Source: Neodontobutis hainanensis
Taxonomy: Eukaryota > Chordata > Actinopteri > Gobiiformes > Odontobutidae
Direction of reading: 5' to 3'
DNA length: 64,000 bases
Assembly (NCBI GenBank): GCA_024349245.1
Contig: JALDNG010000100.1
Location: forward strand, 186,001 to 250,000
A program made the translations under genes and the position numbers. Under the pieces are notes generated by a model that worked only from the letters and a program-made list of their open reading frames with translations, did no database searches and had not been told where the DNA came from. This document shows, piece after piece, positions 1-8,223 of this stretch. Every line of letters starts with the position of its first letter. Positions within the stretch are counted from its first letter, which is position 1.

Positions 1-66
1 GTTAGTAACTGAGTTACATCATTATGAAAGTAACTAATTACCAGGAAAAGTAACTATTGTGTTAAT
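1..66. repeat. Remnant of a dispersed fish DNA-transposon-type repeat
   Basis: The first bases contain repeated AGTAACT/AGTTAC words (for example AGTAACTGAGTTAC and AAAGTAACTAATTACC). This pattern is typical of the ends of an abundant fish non-autonomous DNA repeat. The piece runs off the left edge of the window, so its other end cannot be seen. The family assignment is recognition only. Confidence 0.4.
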
Positions 67-530
67 AATCCAATTAGTCAAAATCCTTGGATGACCCTAA
101 TCTTATCTTATGTTACCTGTTGTAACAAACAGACAGTTCATGTAATTGTGTGTTTGGTGTTAAGTGTTGTGGTGTAGTGGTGTAGTGTGGTGTAGTGTGT
201 TTAAAAGGTCGTGTGGTGCCGTGTGTTAGAGTGTTACTCACTGCTCTATTCCTTGTGTCCAGGTGTCTGGCTAAAAGAGTCACTGGGAGAACAACCAACA
301 CCAAAAAGGTCCCGGGCCAGACAAAGGCAGGGGAATGGAGAGGGGAGGAACCAAACAGTGTTTTATGGTTTATGGGTTCGGTTTTAGGGTTTGTGAATTG
401 TTTTGAGTTTTAAATATGGTTCATGGTTTGGTTTATTTTCCTGGAGGGTATTAACATGGTTTGAGGAAAAGCTTATGTTAATGTATGTACCTGTGAGGTT
501 GGTTTGGTTTTTACCCACTTAGTCGGGACG

Positions 531-539
531 TATTTAAGG
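531..539 (+). promoter_or_regulatory. TATA-like element of the solo LTR
   Basis: TATTTAAGG lies in the 3' third of the LTR, about 120 bp upstream of its AATAAA signal. This is the usual spacing for the LTR promoter and R region. Activity cannot be inferred from sequence. Confidence 0.45.
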
Positions 540-656
540 CGCCTCAAATTATCGTTCTCGGCGGCTGCTGGAGAGGACTGAGCTCCTCCTGCCCCCATTG
601 CACTTTTGCACACTGCACCAAGCACTTTTGATATTTATTGAAAAAGATTTATTGAA

Positions 657-662
657 AATAAA
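657..662 (+). terminator. Polyadenylation signal of the solo LTR
   Basis: AATAAA lies about 90 bp before the 3' end of the LTR, as expected for the R/U5 boundary of an LTR retrotransposon. Confidence 0.5.
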
Positions 663-784
663 AAGAAACTTTGTGGACTATGCCAACGCCTTGATTCCAG
701 TCTATCATCACTGTACGTCACTGACCTCTAGCCGCTAACCAGCGGCGTAACACCTGTGTAAGAGCACCCCCGCCCCTGTCTGCT

Positions 785-836
785 TAAAGTAACACTGCGT
801 GACTTTAAACTTGTAGCACTGCGGGATTTTAAAATA
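785..836 (+). repeat. Short tandem duplication of about 25 bp
   Basis: Two adjacent diverged copies, GTAACACTGCGTGACTTTAA and GTAGCACTGCGGGATTTTAA, lie just downstream of the solo LTR. They appear to belong to the older sequence that the LTR interrupted. Confidence 0.5.
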
Positions 837-869
837 AACATTCTCGTATTGATTTAAGCATTCTTACAC

Positions 870-1135
870 ACACGATTGATAGAATCATATCTGGTTCGCT
901 GACACAGTCTCCTCAGCTGGACAGAAAAACTCTGATATAAATGATTTATGATTCGGGACACACAGACCTGAGTTGCCATGCTGAGCAGCCAGCTAAGAGG
1001 GGCAGCAGAGACAGGTTGCTACATTGGACCCTAGCAGAGTTGTATTTGCACAGAATGTACTAAAATTACCCTTACGTTTCAGAAGACATGTTTTTTTTTC
1101 CAAACTTGTCGGTTTTGGATAGTTTCTGCAAAGTC
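870..1135 (+). repeat. Dispersed repeat, copy 1 of 2
   Basis: This segment shares an ordered series of motifs with 1775-2000: an AGAATCAT start, GGACCCTAGCAGAGT, ACTAAAATTA, AGACATG and a TTGGATAGTT end. Family not identified; probably a non-autonomous DNA transposon. It is not protein coding. Confidence 0.6.
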
Positions 1136-1774
1136 ACCGACATACATTGTCTATGAATCGTATCCGACGACGGATTTTGATGCCAATCCATCAGCTCGTG
1201 TCTGAATCGGTTCTGGGATAATTGAAAACTCTGACCTCCCAGAGTCAGCCAAGTCATTAAGCTTTAGCCTGCAGACACCTTGAATATTTTATGTAATTTT
1301 CACTGCCAATCTTATAGTCATTAGAGGATATAGCCAAAAATGTCAACTAGTAGTAAAATGGGAAAAGAGAGATTGTGTTTGAGTATGTGCTATGGAAAAG
1401 ATAACGCAGTGGATAAGAATTAGACACTTGCAATTAGATGATTTTTCTTTCAATCATTGCCATAATATTTTCCTTTCCCACATCTGCACATACAAGGGGA
1501 CTGATCATTTTGAAAGCATTTCAAAAACAAGGTGCTCAACAACAAAGCAATAGAACAGCAGCAACAATATTCACAGAAGTAGTTCAGCAGGAAGTGTACA
1601 ATTGAAAAAAAAACTTGCACGTAACATGTAACAGAAAGACAATGATTAAATAGTAATAGTAAAAAACGCTTATTGCTTAGTCTGTTTAAATAAGTTGTTT
1701 GGACTCCTCATCTAAAACAGTGGGTTATCCCGATTAATATTATTTAGCCTCATTAATGTTTACTTAGACATGAG

Positions 1775-2000
1775 ATTAGTAGAATCATGTCGATCTCACT
1801 GTCTCTCTCTCACGCAGTGCTCTCAGCTCCAAAACCTCCGCTGTAAGTGAGCGACACACTTAACGGCTCAAACAGAGGGAGCACAAACTGGCCGATACAC
1901 TGGACCCTAGCAGAGTCTGATTTGTACAAAATGCACTAAAATTATAATATTGTTTTAGGAGACATGTCTTTTTCATCTAAACTTGCCGCTTGGATAGTTG
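1775..2000 (+). repeat. Dispersed repeat, copy 2 of 2
   Basis: Same family and orientation as 870-1135, with the same motif order (GGACCCTAGCAGAGT, ACTAAAATTATAATATTGTT, GGAGACATG, TTGGATAGTT). The centre, around 1800-1880, has diverged. Confidence 0.6.
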
Positions 2001-2052
2001 GGTAGGCTGGCTTCAAACAAATAATTTTTTTCTTCACCTACAGTATGTATTT

Positions 2053-2130
2053 AAAACTAGTGATGGGAATTTTTGCTCTTTTTAGTCAGCCGGATCATTT
2101 GACTCACCAAGACGGTTCTTCAATTTGAAA
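2053..2130 (+). repeat. Fragment of a GTGATGGGAAT-type dispersed repeat
   Basis: AGTGATGGGAATTTTTGCTC, followed by a pattern of GAGCC-like, GACTCACC and GGTTCTTC words, resembles the end of a very common fish DNA-transposon-derived repeat. Only about 80 bp are recognisable. Confidence 0.45.
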
Positions 2131-2244
2131 TTTTTTGCTGTTTTGACTTAATCATTTGTATATGTACACATCGCTGAGATTATTCAATACATCTTTTGTC
2201 CTCAAGGACTTCTAATATCAATATAGATAAGATATTTACAAATG

Positions 2245-2461
2245 AACGGCCCTCTCTGGTGGAGAGGTTAGTGCACATGGTCTGGGTGAGGAAGATTGGG
2301 GGTTTTGTCAGGGGAAACTCCAGCCACAGTCCCAATCTGTGCAGGTCCCTAACCCAGGGAAAAATGGGAAAAGGCATCCGCTGTAAAAACATTGCCAAGC
2401 TACTCATACATCATACAACTATTTAGCTGTGGTGACCCCCCGATGGGAAAAGTTGAACGAC
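2245..2461 (+). mobile_element. Degenerate tRNA-derived SINE
   Basis: A tRNA-like head (GAGAGGTTAGTGCACATGG) is followed by a body with GGCATCCGCTGTAAAAAC and a 3' region GCTGTGGTGACCCCCCGATG then GGGAAAAG. This order is familiar from fish tRNA-derived SINEs. It is heavily mutated and no target duplication is evident. Confidence 0.55.
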
Positions 2462-2465
2462 AATT

Positions 2466-4895
2466 ACCTGATTGAATTATTTAAACTACTTTTGTTAGAC
2501 ATGTCAGGATGCCCAGTTTGTAAAAAATATTGTGTGGGATTGTAATTCAGAGTTCTGCAGCTTGCTGCCTTTAGCAATATACCTGCCTTTTGATAAATGT
2601 AATGATCTCATTGTACATATACTATTACCTACCCAGACAAAAAACTACACCAGCAGTGCATCACTTTCACACCATCCCACACTGAGCTGAGAGTCCCACA
2701 CTGAGAGTAAATGAGATATTTCCAACAAGTCCTCCTGAGGCTGAGGCGCTGCAGTTTTTCAGGGAGCAGACAGAATAATGCAGTGTCTCCTGCAGTGGTT
2801 GCCTGTGCCCCTGTGTAGGCTAAAACAGGATGCTCCCAGGCGCTGGATTTCAGCCCACGGGCCTCCTTCCTGCTGCTGCACAGATCCATTCATCATGCCT
2901 CATATGTCTGTCACAGCCTGTTTCTTATTGTGGCTGTGTGCATCATGCATCGTGGGGGAAACCCAGTGCTTGTCCCACAGCACACGCTCATTTATCACGC
3001 ACCCCTTTTGTGTCATTCTGAGTCGGCTTTAAAAAGAAACTCAGTGGAAATGGTTAATATTAGTCTGGCACAGTTTGATATACTGTTGGTAGAAGGAGAT
3101 AGAGTGATGAAGAGGAATGTGTAGAGACCCTTAAAATGAAAAAAAAATCCAATGTTCCCACTTCTAAAGGGTGACATAGACATCTCATCCCAAGCCATTT
3201 TTGCAGACAGACTCAACCCTGTGACATGTATTGTCTCGATGCTTGATGCAATTTTTCATCATGCATATATACGTTCTGCCTCTAAAAACGGCTTTTTGGA
3301 CTGAAATGAATAAATCATGACTCAAATGAATACCTCGTCATCTTTCAAAACATTTTTCCTGACGTTTGGAAATAGAACTTACAGGCACCCATACACAGTA
3401 CACCCAGTGTTAGTTCAGACCTCCTCTGTCTGCAGCAGAGTTTCCTCCTGCAGGATGTGGAGGGTTGTTAGTTGAGTGGCTCCTAATACTGTCTGCCTCA
3501 GCTCTCCTCCAGGTAGGCTGCTGTTTTCTTTGTTCCTGTTTCTGTTCTGCATCCTGTCACATCTTATACACATGATATTTGGTTTAATACAAGATTATTT
3601 ATAATTAAAATCCTTGATTGAATCAGCTAAATATTGCTATCCCCATTTTTTTTAAACCTACTAAAATGTAAAAAAAAATAAAAAAATAGATTAAGTGGTG
3701 TTGTTTGTGATTGCACATAAACACATATACTTTTATTTTAGGAATGCTACTTCAACTGAGTCTCCTTCACCAAACAATATCTTTTTATAGGTTTGGACTT
3801 GGTCTAAAACTGTTCCCTGCTTCTATTCCGATGCACTATACACTGTTCTGAAAAAAAGCAGTAGTATTTAAAAATCAAGTACAACAGGCACAAGAAATAC
3901 AATGTAAGTCTGTCGCTATGGCAACCCAAAATAACCCGAGAGAATACACTGTGGGCTGATGCTGGAACAAAAATAGACAAAAATAAATAAACACAAACAG
4001 AAACAGATTGCTTAGGTAATTTAAATTACAAATGATGAAAATGTGGAAGAAAGATGGTGAAACTGAGTTTTTGCTGAAGTGAACTTCAGATAACATTTTG
4101 TTGTATAGGATAAAAAAACTTGTTGTACACAATCTTCTTCTTTGCATATTTAACTTCTTCTACAGCAGATAACTATGGTAAGCTTTATCACCTAATATTT
4201 TTTACTTATTTTATTATTGGGGTTGTCTTCTCTGATAATGTTCTGTTTCTTGTGTGGGTGCCTTGCACTGTCAGCAAAAGTTGAAATAGATTTTGGTAGA
4301 GTTTGAAATGTAAAAAACATTACTGGAGCTACTTTTCAGCCATGGCTTGGTTTCCTCTGAGCCTGCAGCAATTGTCAGCGTGTGAAGTCAAGAGTTCACT
4401 TTGGTCTTGTGACCGGCCCCAGCCTCTCATCACCTGCCCGTCACCGTTGCTCACTTCCTCTTCTCTGCTGCCTCCGTGATGACAGTTACTCTCTTTTTGT
4501 AATGGTCCGTTTTCTTGCCAACATCCCAGAAATGGTTGACTTCATCACTTGGCGTGCCTCTGTGTCTTTGCGTAACTTCTCTCTCTTTTCACTTGTGGTC
4601 AGCTTTGGGACCACACCACATCTATGTAGCTTTGATGTCTTGTTTTTTATTTTGAGTTGTTGCAATTTCCCACCAAAGATTCAAAGCTTGAAAATAAGAT
4701 GGTTACAAATGCTCGGAAAAGCTGTATTGATGGAAAAGATCCGTCAGTGAGAATCTGACTGCTATTCCTGTTCTAGGGAGGAGAAAGTCCTGCATCTGGG
4801 TTCATGAAAAATCCTGATCATTTACAGAGTAGGTTTCCAGTCATAAAAATGAATGAAAATGTCAAAATGTCCTGTAAATTAAATATATAGCACAT
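2466..4895. other. Non-coding interval, no gene recognised
   Basis: AT-rich DNA. Open frames here are short (at most 122 codons, at 4382-4750 on the plus strand) and show no domain or splice-flanked exon pattern. Homopolymer-rich AT tracts occur around 3640-3690. Nothing supportable as a gene or RNA. Confidence 0.6.
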
Positions 4896-4905
4896 GAGAA
4901 TGCCA
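4896..4905. repeat. Target-site duplication of the LINE, 3' side
   Basis: GAGAATGCCA here matches 8214-8223 exactly, on the other side of the LINE. The boundary with the (ATGG)n tail is ambiguous by a few bases because the tail also reads CCAT on the plus strand. Confidence 0.85.
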
Positions 4906-4926
4906 TCCATCCATCCATCCATCCAT
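4903..4926 (-). repeat. (ATGG)6 3' tail of the LINE
   Basis: Six perfect ATGG units on the minus strand directly follow the 3' UTR. Such simple-repeat tails, rather than poly(A), are a hallmark of RTE-type LINEs. Confidence 0.85.
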
Positions 4927-4936
4927 CTTCTACCGC

Positions 4937-5515
4937 TTATCCGGGGCCGGGTCGCGGGGGCAGCAGTCTAAGCAGAGAAGCCCAGACTTCCCTCTCCCCA
5001 GACACTTCCTCCAGCTCTTCCGGGGGGATACCGAGGCGTTCCCAGGTCAGCCGAGAGACATAGTCCCTCCAGCGTGTCCTAGGTCTTCCCCGAGGTCTCC
5101 TCCCGGTGGGACATGCCCGGAACACCTCCCTAGGGAGGCGTCCGGGAGGCATCCGAAACAGATGCCCGAGCCACCTCAGCTGGCTCCTCTCGATGTGAAG
5201 GAGCAGCGGCTCTACTTTGAGCTCCTCCCGAGTGACGGAGCTTCTCACCCTATCTCTAAGGGAGCGCCCCGCCACTCTGCGGAGAAAGCTCATTTCGGCC
5301 GCCTGTATCCGGGATCTTGTTCTTTCGGTCATGACCCAAAGCTCATGACCATAGGTGAGAGTAGGAACGTAGATCGACCGGTAAATCGAGAGCTTTGCCT
5401 TACAGCTCAGCTCCTTCTTCACCACGACAGACCGGTACATCGACCGCATTACTGCAGAAGCTGCACCGATCCGCCTGTCGATCTCACGCTCCTTCCTTCC
5501 CTCACTCGTGAACAA
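4937..5515 (-). pseudogene. LINE reverse transcriptase, C-terminal part
   Basis: A 192-residue minus-strand frame beginning FTSEGRKEREIDRRIG and running through YVPTLTYGHELWVMTERTRS, SQLRWLGHLFRMPPGRLP and RRPRGRPRTRWRDYV to the natural C-terminus PPRPGPG. These are the thumb and basic C-terminal regions typical of RTE/Rex3 proteins. The stop at 4937-4939 is the genuine end of the polyprotein. Confidence 0.85.
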
Positions 5516-5518
5516 GAC

Positions 5519-5739
5519 CCGAGATACTTAAACTCCTCCACTTGAGGCAGGAGCTCTCCACCAACCTGGATGGGGCAAGCCACCCTTTTCCGACTGAGAA
5601 CCATGGTCTCAGACTTGGAGGTGCTGATCCTCATCCCAGCCGCTTCACACTCGGCTGCAAACCGCCCCAGTGAACATTGAAGGTCCTGGCTTGATGGAGC
5701 CAACAGGACAACATCATCTGCAAAAGCAGAGATGAAATC
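5519..5739 (-). pseudogene. LINE reverse transcriptase, FADD segment
   Basis: Contains the catalytic FADDVVLL box (FADD codons at 5713-5724), followed by RFAAECEAAGMRISTSKSE and VEEFKYLG, the palm and thumb-proximal part of the domain. The catalytic Asp pair is preserved although the reading frame is broken just upstream and again at about 5518. Confidence 0.85.
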
Positions 5740-5744
5740 CTGTG

Positions 5745-5905
5745 GTCCCCAAACCAGACTCCTCCGGCCCCTGGCTGCGCCTAGAAATCCTGTCCATAAA
5801 AATAATGAACAGGACCGGTGACAAAGGGCAGCCCTGCCGGAGTCCAACATTCACCGGGAACAGGTCTGACTTACTGCCGGCAATGCGAACCAAGCTCCTG
5901 CTCCG
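5745..5905 (-). pseudogene. LINE reverse transcriptase, QGCPLSP segment
   Basis: A short in-frame piece in the alternate frame: RSRSLVRIAGSKSDLFPV, then GLRQGCPLSPVLF and FMDRISRRS. This is the fingers/palm segment immediately before the catalytic FADD box. Frameshifts bound it on both sides (about 5910 and 5740). Confidence 0.8.
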
Positions 5906-7065
5906 TCGTACAGGGACCGGATAGCCCTTAGCAAAGGGCCCCGGACCCCATACTCCCAGAGCACCCCACAGGGCACCACGAGGACACAGTCGAATGCCTT
6001 CTCCAGATCCACAAAGCACATGTGGACTGGTTGGGCAAACTCCCATAAACCCTCCAGCACCCTGGAGAGGGTATAGAGCTGGTCCAGTGTTCCACGACCG
6101 GGACGAAAACCGCATTGTTCCTCCTGGATCTGAGGTTCGACTATCGGCCGCATTCTCCTCTCCAGTACCCTGGCATAGACTTTCCCGGGGAGGCTGAGGA
6201 GTGTGATCCCTCTGTAGTTGGAACACACCCTCCGGTCCCCCTTCTTAAAAAGAGGGACCACCACCCCGGTCTGCCAGTTGCAGAGGCGTGTCAACCAAGA
6301 CAGCCCCACAACATCCAGAGACTTGAGGTACTCAGGGCGTATCTCATCCACCCCCGGTGCCTTGCCACCGAGGAGCTTCCCAACTGCCTCAGTGACTTCA
6401 GCCTGAGTGATGGACAAGTCCACCTCTGAGCCCTCGGCCTCTGCTTCCTCATTGGAAGACGTGTCGATGGGGTTGAGGAGATCCTCGAAGTATTCCTTCC
6501 ACCGTCCAACAATATCCCCAGTTGAGGTCAGCAGATTTCCACCTCCACTGTAAACAGTGTTGGCAGGGCACTGCTTCCCCCTCCTGAGGCGTCGGACAGT
6601 TTGCCAGAATTTCTTCGAGGCCGACCGATAGTCTTTTTCCATGGCCTCACCGAACTCCTCCCAGACCCGAGTTTTTGCCTCCACAACCACCCGTGCTGCA
6701 GCCCGCTTGGCCTGCCGGTACCTATCAGCTGCCTCAGGAGTCCCACAAGCCAACCAGGCTCGATAGGTCTCCTTCTTCAGCTTGACGGCATCCCTTACTT
6801 CCGGTGTCCACCACCGGGTTCGGGGATTGCCGCCACGACAGGCACCGGAGACTTTGCGGCCACAGCTTCGAGTGGCTGCGTCGACAATGGAGGTGGAGAA
6901 CATGGTCCACTCGGACTCAATGTCTCCAGTCTCCTCGGGATCTGGTCGAAGCTCTGTCGGAGGTGGGAGTTGAAGATCTCTCTGACAGGGGACTCGCCAA
7001 CGTTCCCAACAGACCCTCACAGTACGTTTGGGTCTGCCAAGTCTGTCCCGCCTTCTCCCCGCCAT
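5851..7065 (-). pseudogene. LINE linker and N-terminal half of reverse transcriptase
   Basis: The longest surviving LINE frame, 404 codons. It holds the linker (RWWTPEV, KKFWQTVRRL, GRWKEYFEDLL) and then reverse transcriptase motifs: GKAPGVDEIRPEYLK, VVPLFKKGDRRVCSNYRGI, EEQCGFRPGRGT, and FVDLEKAFD, which carries the first catalytic Asp. Near 6278 about a dozen residues expected between LTRLCN and WQTGVVV are missing. Near 5905-5918, after RSLYD, the frame slips and the last ~20 residues are unrelated. Confidence 0.85.
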
Positions 7066-7213
7066 CGATCCAACTCACCACCAGGTGGTGATCAGTTGAC
7101 AGCTCCGCCCCTCTCTTCACCCGAGTGTCCAAGACATATGGTCGGAGGTCAGATGAAACAACTACAAAGTCGATCATCGACCTCCGCCCAAGGTGTCCTG
7201 GTGCCACGTGCAC
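6917..7213 (-). pseudogene. LINE endonuclease, C-terminal part (broken)
   Basis: Minus-strand frame whose first ~50 residues continue the endonuclease domain. They include SMIDFVVVS and the catalytic-histidine motif STDHHLVVSW (about 7070-7100). It then slips out of frame, and the downstream polyprotein continues in the frame of 5851-7065. Confidence 0.8.
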
Positions 7214-7447
7214 TGATGGACACCCTTATGCTTGAACATGGTGTTCGTTATGGACAAACTGTTGCTAGCACAGAAGTCCAATAACAGAACACCACTGGTT
7301 CAGATCAGGGGCCGTTCCTCCCAATCACGCCTCCAGGTGTCACTGTCGCTACCCACGTGAGCATTGAAGTCCCCAGTAGAACGATGGAGTCCCCGGTTGG
7401 AGCACTTTCCAGCACCCCTCCCAGAGACTCCAAGAAGGCCGGGTACT

Positions 7448-8092
7448 CTACACTACCATTTGGCCCGTAGCACAAACAACAGTGAGAGACCTATCCCCGA
7501 CCCGGCGCAGGGAAGCGACCCTCTCATTCACCGGGGTGAACTCCAACACATGGCGGCTGAGCCGGGGGGCAATGAGCAAACCCACACCGGCCCGCCGCCT
7601 CTCACCGCAGGCAACTCCAGAATAGTGGAGAGTCCAGCCTCTCTCGAGGATTTGGGTTCCAGAGCCCAAGCTGCGCGTGGAGGTGAGCCCGACTATCTCT
7701 AGTCGGTATCTCTCAACCTCCCGCACAAGCTCAGGCTCCTTACCCGCCAGCGAGGTGACATTCCATGTCCCTAGAGCTAGATTCTGTGTCCGGGGATTGG
7801 GTCGTCGAGGCTCCCGCCTTCGACTGCCTCCCAATCCACATTGCACCGGCCCCTTACGGTTCCTCCTGCAGGTGGTGGGCCCACGGGAGGTCGGTCCCAC
7901 GTCGCTCTTTCGGGCTGAGCCCGGCCGGGCCCCGTGGGGGAAGACCCGGCCACCAGGCGCTCGCATTTGAGCCCCAACCCCGGGCCTGGCTCCAGGGTGG
8001 GGCCCCGGTTGCGCCATACCGGGCGACGTAACGGTCCTTGTTTTTAAAACGTCCATAAAGGGTTTTGAACCGCTCTTGGTCTGGCCCGTCAC
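7448..8092 (-). pseudogene. LINE endonuclease, N-terminal part (broken)
   Basis: Minus-strand frame of 214 residues. The first ~100 are low-complexity, Pro/Arg-rich leader sequence. From about residue 107 it carries the start of an endonuclease/exonuclease/phosphatase-type domain: LGTWNVTSL, then the VGLTST and GVGLLI segments, up to the VTLVC-like strand (here LTVVCATG). A frameshift near 7475 ends the homology, and the region down to 7213 that should hold the middle of the domain has no open frame. In intact relatives the DFNAH-type catalytic region falls in this gap. Confidence 0.8.
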
Positions 8093-8213
8093 CTAGGACC
8101 TGTTTGCCTTGGGAGACCCTACCAGGGGCATAAAGCCCCCGACAACATAGCTCCTAGGATCATCCGGGCACTCAAACCCCTCCACCACGATAAGGTGGCG
8201 GTTCAAGGAGGAG

Positions 8214-8223
8214 GAGAATGCCA
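8214..8223. repeat. Target-site duplication of the LINE, 5' side
   Basis: GAGAATGCCA, identical to 4896-4905. Confidence 0.85.

Larger units (their letters stand above)
121..752 (+). mobile_element. Solo LTR of an LTR retrotransposon (Gypsy-like)
   Basis: This 632-bp segment begins TGTAACAAAC and ends GGCGTAACA, so it has the canonical TG...CA LTR termini. It is flanked by a perfect 5-bp target duplication, CCTGT, at 116-120 and 753-757. Inside, a TATA-like TATTTAAGG lies at about 531-539 and a polyadenylation signal AATAAA at 657-662, in the order expected for U3-R-U5 on the plus strand. No internal coding region follows, so this is a solo LTR left by LTR-LTR recombination. Gypsy-like is inferred from the 5-bp duplication and general layout; a BEL or ERV-type LTR is not excluded. 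Confidence 0.85.
4906..8213 (-). mobile_element. RTE/Rex3-like LINE, near full length, decayed
   Basis: A 3.3-kb non-LTR retrotransposon on the minus strand, flanked by a perfect 10-bp target duplication (4896-4905 and 8214-8223). It once encoded one polyprotein with an apurinic-type endonuclease followed by a reverse transcriptase. The stop codon is followed almost at once by the 3' end: TAAGCGGTAGAAG then (ATGG)6 (plus strand 4903-4926). This very short 3' UTR with a microsatellite tail is typical of the RTE clade, to which fish Rex3 belongs. Coding pieces shift between two minus-strand frames at least five times, so no full protein can be made. The element is far more GC-rich than its surroundings. 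Its 5' end (near 8160-8213) includes a CCACCACGATAAGGTGG hairpin-like motif. Confidence 0.9.

Noticed and set aside
4382..4750. 122-codon plus-strand frame
   Set aside because: Low-complexity Ser/Leu/Phe-rich translation with no recognisable family.
5162..7284. Plus-strand open frames of up to 227 codons across the LINE
   Set aside because: They are antisense to the minus-strand LINE coding region and stay open only because that region is GC-rich.
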